DNA from: Rheinheimera faecalis
GTDB lineage: Bacteria; Pseudomonadota; Gammaproteobacteria; Enterobacterales; Alteromonadaceae
DNA length: 64,000 nt
Assembly (NCBI RefSeq): GCF_021290965.1
Contig: NZ_JAJOYT010000001.1
Coordinates: 372,001 to 436,000 of the forward strand
Direction: 5' to 3'
The translations under genes were made by a program, and so were the position numbers. Shown here in pieces: positions 60,281 through 64,000 of this stretch. Within the stretch, counting starts at the first letter, position 1. Each line of letters begins with the position of its first letter. The notes under the pieces are model-generated. The model ran no database searches, was not told the origin of the DNA, and worked only from the letters and a program-made list of their open reading frames with translations.

Positions 60281-61566
60281 TGAAAACTTTAACCTTAGAG
60301 CCTATCGCTAAAGTGGAAGGCGTGGTGCATTTACCTGGTTCAAAAAGTATTTCCAACCGTGCTTTATTACTGGCCGCTTTAGCCAAAGGCACAACCCGTA
60401 TCACCAATTTGCTCGACAGCGACGACGTCAGCCATATGCTCAATGCCTTAACAGCGCTTGGCGTACAGTTTTCGTTATCTGCGGATAAAACAGTGTGCGA
60501 AATCACGGGTGTAGCGGGCGTATTTCAGCATAAAGAACCTCTTGAGCTGTTTTTAGGCAACGCCGGTACAGCGATGCGCCCGCTCACAGCAGCTTTGGCT
60601 GTATCCCATGTCGATGTGACCTTAACAGGTGAGCCACGGATGTACGAACGTCCTATTGGCCATTTGGTGGATGCCTTGCTGCAATGGAATGCCGATATTG
60701 AGTATCTGCAGCACAAAGACTATCCGCCGCTGCGTATTCGCGGTAAAGCCCTTAGAGGCGGCAAAATCAGTATTGATGGCTCAGTCTCCAGTCAGTTTTT
60801 AACCGCAGTGCTGATGGCTGCACCTTTATTATCCGGTGACAGTGAAATAGTGATCAGTGGCGAGCTGGTGTCCAAACCTTATATTGATATTACTTTGGCT
60901 TTGATGGCTCGTTTTGGCGTTGCTGTCGAAAACAAGAACTACCAAAGCTTTGTGGTCAAAGGCAATCAGCAGTATCAGTCACCTGGTGATTTTCTGGTGG
61001 AAGGTGATGCTTCTTCAGCGTCTTATTTCCTCGCCGCTGCTGCTATTAAAGGCGGCACCATTAAAGTCACAGGCATTGGCAAAAATGCAGTGCAGGGTGA
61101 TATTCACTTTGCCGACGCTTTAGAAGCCATGGGCGCAACGGTAGACTGGGGTTATGATTACATTTCGGTTACCCGTAACCAATTGAAGGGCATAGACCGT
61201 GATTACAACGCTATTCCTGATGCGGCCATGACCATTGCGACTACGGCTTTGTTCGCACAAGGCCCAACAGCTATCCGCAATGTTTACAACTGGCGCGTGA
61301 AGGAAACCGACCGTTTGGCAGCTATGGCGACAGAACTGCGTAAAGTGGGTGCTGAAGTTGAAGAAGGTGAAGATTACATTATCATTGAGCCACCAAAGAC
61401 ACTGAAACATGCCAGCATAGCAACCTACAACGATCACCGGATGGCCATGTGCTTCTCTTTGGTTGCATTAAGTAATACGGCTGTAACTATTGAAGACCCG
61501 GATTGTACCCGTAAAACATTTCCTCAATACTTTGAAGTGTTTAGCACACTTAGCACCTTAGCTTAA
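60280..61566 (+). CDS. aroA: 3-phosphoshikimate 1-carboxyvinyltransferase (EPSP synthase)
   Basis: AroA joins shikimate 3-phosphate and PEP in chorismate synthesis. The 428-residue protein has [20 protein letters not shown] near residue 20, the [20 protein letters not shown] block with the Gly and Pro of class I enzymes (glyphosate-sensitive type), the [18 protein letters not shown] motif and the late [20 protein letters not shown] and [14 protein letters not shown]. It is coupled to serC. A CGCGTAACC/GGTTACGCG hairpin without a T run follows at 61574-61596. Confidence 0.97.
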   Translation: MKTLTLEPIAKVEGVVHLPGSKSISNRALLLAALAKGTTRITNLLDSDDVSHMLNALTALGVQFSLSADKTVCEITGVAGVFQHKEPLELFLGNAGTAMRPLTAALAVSHVDVTLTGEPRMYERPIGHLVDALLQWNADIEYLQHKDYPPLRIRGKALRGGKISIDGSVSSQFLTAVLMAAPLLSGDSEIVISGELVSKPYIDITLALMARFGVAVENKNYQSFVVKGNQQYQSPGDFLVEGDASSASYFLAAAAIKGGTIKVTGIGKNAVQGDIHFADALEAMGATVDWGYDYISVTRNQLKGIDRDYNAIPDAAMTIATTALFAQGPTAIRNVYNWRVKETDRLAAMATELRKVGAEVEEGEDYIIIEPPKTLKHASIATYNDHRMAMCFSLVALSNTAVTIEDPDCTRKTFPQYFEVFSTLSTLA

Positions 61567-61636
61567 GAAATCACGCGTAACCTGAATGGTTACGCGATCC
61601 CCTTGATTAATCCGCGCTTTTTGTCATTTATTTCTG

Positions 61637-61642
61637 TATAAT
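61637..61642 (+). promoter_or_regulatory. Candidate -10 element of cmk
   Basis: A perfect TATAAT lies 40 bp before the cmk ATG. The -35 region (CGCTTT at 16 bp) is poor. Confidence 0.5.
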
Positions 61643-61681
61643 GCCGCATCTTTTTGTGTGTTCGACTGTTTTGGAGGCAGA

Positions 61682-62362
61682 ATGCAACAAGCGCCGGTAA
61701 TTACCATTGATGGACCAGGTGGCTCAGGGAAAGGCACTATTTGCCGTTTAGTTTCCCAAAAACTGGGCTGGCATCTGCTGGATAGCGGAGCGATTTATCG
61801 TGTATTAGCTTTAGCTGCTATCCATCATCAAATTGACCCTTCTGACGAAGAAGCCTTACAGCCATTGGCTGCTCACCTTGATGTGCAGTTTACCTGTGAC
61901 GAACAAGGCAATACCCGCATTACGCTGGAAGGCGAAAATGTCACTCATACCATCCGTACTGAAGAAGTAGGTTCAGTGGCCTCTAAAATTGCCTCTTTAC
62001 CACGGGTACGTGAAGCCTTATTACGCCGTCAACGTGCTTTTAAAGAAGCTCCGGGCTTAGTCGCAGATGGCCGTGATATGGGCACTGTGGTGTTTCCACA
62101 GGCAGAAGTTAAAATCTTTTTAACAGCCGACGCGTCAGAGCGCGCCAGACGGCGTTATTTAGAGTTGAAAGAAAAGGGCCATGATGTTAACATCGGCGAC
62201 CTTTTGAGCGAAATACAGGCCCGTGACGAACGGGATATGAATCGCGCCGTAGCGCCTTTAAAGCCTGCAAGCGATGCATACATGCTGGATTCGACCAATA
62301 AATCCATTGAACAAGTGTTGGACGAGGTTCTCAACGTCTGTAAAAAGTTGAACCAGGCCTAG
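61682..62362 (+). CDS. cmk: Cytidylate kinase
   Basis: Cmk phosphorylates CMP and dCMP using ATP. The 226-residue protein has the P-loop [20 protein letters not shown] (about 8-27), [29 protein letters not shown] and [14 protein letters not shown] followed by [16 protein letters not shown]. The ATG at 61682 has GGAGG 5 bp upstream. The gene lies directly before rpsA, the arrangement found in most proteobacteria, with likely read-through. Confidence 0.97.
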   Translation: MQQAPVITIDGPGGSGKGTICRLVSQKLGWHLLDSGAIYRVLALAAIHHQIDPSDEEALQPLAAHLDVQFTCDEQGNTRITLEGENVTHTIRTEEVGSVASKIASLPRVREALLRRQRAFKEAPGLVADGRDMGTVVFPQAEVKIFLTADASERARRRYLELKEKGHDVNIGDLLSEIQARDERDMNRAVAPLKPASDAYMLDSTNKSIEQVLDEVLNVCKKLNQA

Positions 62363-62379
62363 ACCTTCACGTTGGACAG

Positions 62380-62444
62380 CTTGTCGCAAGGAAGATGACA
62401 AGTTAACTTAGCAACCCCATGACACAGGACTGTGCGTGGAGCAC
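62380..62444 (+). promoter_or_regulatory. rpsA leader with GGA-loop hairpins (S1 autoregulation)
   Basis: Two hairpins precede rpsA. One is CTTGTC (62380-62385) with GACAAG (62397-62402) and GGAAG in the loop; the other is GTGC (62432-62435) with GCAC (62441-62444) and loop GTGGA. The bases just before the ATG (GAAAAAGTGAAT) hold no Shine-Dalgarno. The E. coli rpsA leader is built the same way and is repressed by free S1; this is inferred by analogy. Confidence 0.65.
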
Positions 62445-62463
62445 TTAAACTGAAAAAGTGAAT

Positions 62464-64000
62464 ATGACTGAAAATTTTGCACTACTGTTTGAGGAAAGCC
62501 TCAAGACTATCGAAACTCGCCCTGGTTCTATCGTTAAAGGAACCATCGTTGCTATCCATAAAGACGTAGTACTGGTTGACGCCGGTCTGAAATCTGAAGC
62601 AGCAATCCCGGTTGAACAATTCAAAAACCTGGCTGGCGAGATTGAAGTGAGCGTTGGTGACATCATCGACGTAGCTCTGGACGCGGTAGAAGACGGTTTC
62701 GGTGAAACCTTATTATCTCGTGAAAAAGCTAAACGCCATGAATCCTGGGTTCGCCTGGAAAAAGCTTGTGAAGATAAAGTTACTGTTATCGGTATCATCA
62801 CTGGCAAAGTTAAAGGCGGTTTCACTGTCGAAGTCGATGGTATCCGTGCATTCCTGCCTGGTTCATTAGTTGACGTGCGTCCGGTACGTGACACATTACA
62901 CTTAGAACACAAAGAACTTGAGTTCAAAGTAATCAAATTGGATCAGAAGCGTAACAACGTGGTTGTATCACGTCGTGCTGTGATCGAATCTGAAAGCAGT
63001 GCTGAGCGCGATACACTGTTACAAAACTTAGAAGAAGGCATGGAAGTTAAAGGTATCGTTAAGAACCTGACTGACTACGGTGCATTCGTAGATTTAGGTG
63101 GCGTTGACGGTTTACTGCACATCACTGACATGGCTTGGAAACGTGTTAAACACCCAAGCGAAATCGTCAATGTTGGCGACGAAATCCCAGTTAAGGTTCT
63201 GAAGTTTGACCGTGAGAAACAACGTGTTTCTTTAGGTCTGAAGCAAATGGGTGAAGATCCATGGGCAGCTATCGCTTCACGTTACCCAGAAGGTGCTCGC
63301 ATCACTGGTCGCGTAACTAACCTGACTGATTACGGCTGCTTCGTAGAAATCGAAGAAGGCGTTGAAGGTTTAGTACACGTTTCGGAAATGGACTGGACTA
63401 ACAAAAACATCCACCCATCTAAAGTTGTTAACTTAGGTGATTCAGTGGAAGTTATGGTCCTGGAAATCGACGAAGAACGTCGTCGTATTTCTTTAGGTCT
63501 GAAACAATGTAAAGCCAACCCATGGGAAGAGTTCGCTAAGGGCTTCAACAAGGGCGACCGCGTATCTGGTAAGATCAAGTCAATCACTGACTTCGGTATC
63601 TTCATCGGTTTAGACGGTGGCATCGACGGTTTAGTACACCTGTCAGACATCAGCTGGAATTCAACTGGCGAAGACGCTGTACGTGAATTCAAGAAAGGCG
63701 ACGAAGTACACGCAGTTGTGTTACAAGTTGACCCAGAGCGCGAGCGTATCTCTTTAGGCATCAAGCAATTAGACGAAGACCCGTTCAACGGCTACCTTGC
63801 TGATAACAAAAAAGGTGCTATCGTTAAAGGCAACGTAACTGCAGTTGACGCGAAAGGCGCTACTGTAATGCTGGAAGGTGGTGTTGAAGGTTACGTTCGC
63901 GTATCTGACATCGCTCGTGAGCGTATCGAAGACGCTACTACAGTATTAAAAGTTGGTGAAGAAGTAGAAGCTCGCCTGATGGGTGTTGACCGCAAAAACC
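62464..64000 (+). CDS. rpsA: 30S ribosomal protein S1 (3' end outside window)
   Basis: S1 binds mRNA and brings it to the 30S subunit. The first 512 codons are in the window; about 45 residues are expected beyond it by comparison with the 557 of E. coli. It begins [20 protein letters not shown] and shows repeated S1 domains, for example [60 protein letters not shown] and [20 protein letters not shown], each followed by a GLVHxS-type motif and RISLGLKQ. The sixth domain is cut. Codon use is strongly biased, as in a highly expressed gene. Confidence 0.97.
   Translation, partial: MTENFALLFEESLKTIETRPGSIVKGTIVAIHKDVVLVDAGLKSEAAIPVEQFKNLAGEIEVSVGDIIDVALDAVEDGFGETLLSREKAKRHESWVRLEKACEDKVTVIGIITGKVKGGFTVEVDGIRAFLPGSLVDVRPVRDTLHLEHKELEFKVIKLDQKRNNVVVSRRAVIESESSAERDTLLQNLEEGMEVKGIVKNLTDYGAFVDLGGVDGLLHITDMAWKRVKHPSEIVNVGDEIPVKVLKFDREKQRVSLGLKQMGEDPWAAIASRYPEGARITGRVTNLTDYGCFVEIEEGVEGLVHVSEMDWTNKNIHPSKVVNLGDSVEVMVLEIDEERRRISLGLKQCKANPWEEFAKGFNKGDRVSGKIKSITDFGIFIGLDGGIDGLVHLSDISWNSTGEDAVREFKKGDEVHAVVLQVDPERERISLGIKQLDEDPFNGYLADNKKGAIVKGNVTAVDAKGATVMLEGGVEGYVRVSDIARERIEDATTVLKVGEEVEARLMGVDRKN

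Noticed and set aside
61574-61596. Terminator after aroA.
   Set aside because: The CGCGTAACC/GGTTACGCG hairpin is not followed by a T run, so it is noted only in the aroA entry.

Overview
The window is a stretch of bacterial chromosome, densely packed and of moderate GC, with gammaproteobacterial gene content. The organism looks like a free-living marine or freshwater member of the Alteromonadales/Chromatiales, something like Rheinheimera or Alishewanella. This rests on gene order (uvrY-uvrC-pgsA followed by tRNAs, ubiG/gyrA/serC/aroA/cmk/rpsA, the etf pair), on lineage-typical families (DUF3466, a DUF2989-like lipoprotein, GlyGly-CTERM) and on NrdR, sigma-54/DctD and LiuR-like sites. The genus is an inference. 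No prophage, IS transposase, CRISPR array or resistance island was seen; almost everything reads as core genome.

Layout. 1-4.2 kb: end of a glycogen operon (glgB 3' end, glgX) then gnd. 4.3-8.5 kb: msrB, a convergent lipoprotein, a long-type gap, an ERIC-like repeat and an M14 carboxypeptidase. 8.6-13 kb: zinc-ribbon membrane protein, yeaC, a 900-residue DUF349 protein, and ansA. 13.2-17.2 kb: tRNA-Ser, uvrY-uvrC-pgsA, then tRNA-Gly, -Cys, -Leu, -Gly. 17.3-24.4 kb: a C4-dicarboxylate locus (DASS transporter, porin, dctA, dctD, dctB) with a recognisable sigma-54 promoter and DctD-type upstream sites. 24.4-29.6 kb: rluF, an aldo/keto reductase, a class C acid phosphatase and a large tubulin/FtsZ-superfamily protein. 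29.7-33.4 kb: ETF-ubiquinone oxidoreductase divergent from etfBA, with LiuR-like palindromes between them. 33.5-36.7 kb: small lipoprotein, rmuC, a methyltransferase. 36.7-37.5 kb: three intact initiator tRNAs preceding three decayed copies, two of them and the last intact gene each with a following terminator. 37.7-44.2 kb: rlmKL, a glutaredoxin-like protein, uup, a DUF3466/GlyGly-CTERM protein, rmf. 44.2-50.5 kb: ERIC-like repeat, histidine-rich TonB receptor, LysE exporter, yaeQ, trhO, cytochrome b561, YceI. 50.5-54.4 kb: nrdA-nrdB-yfaE with paired NrdR boxes. 54.6-64 kb: HAD phosphatase, ubiG, gyrA, a REP-like hairpin, an ERIC-like repeat, serC-aroA, cmk and rpsA (cut by the window end).

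Working together: the dct block is a self-contained sense/regulate/import unit. The ETF genes feed electrons from acyl-CoA dehydrogenases to ubiquinone and appear to be controlled as a catabolic regulon. nrdA/nrdB/yfaE form a complete aerobic class Ia ribonucleotide reductase module. serC-aroA-cmk-rpsA is the classic gammaproteobacterial cluster. The least explained items are the tubulin-like protein, the decayed initiator-tRNA array, and the 126-bp ERIC-like elements in what looks like a non-enterobacterial genome.
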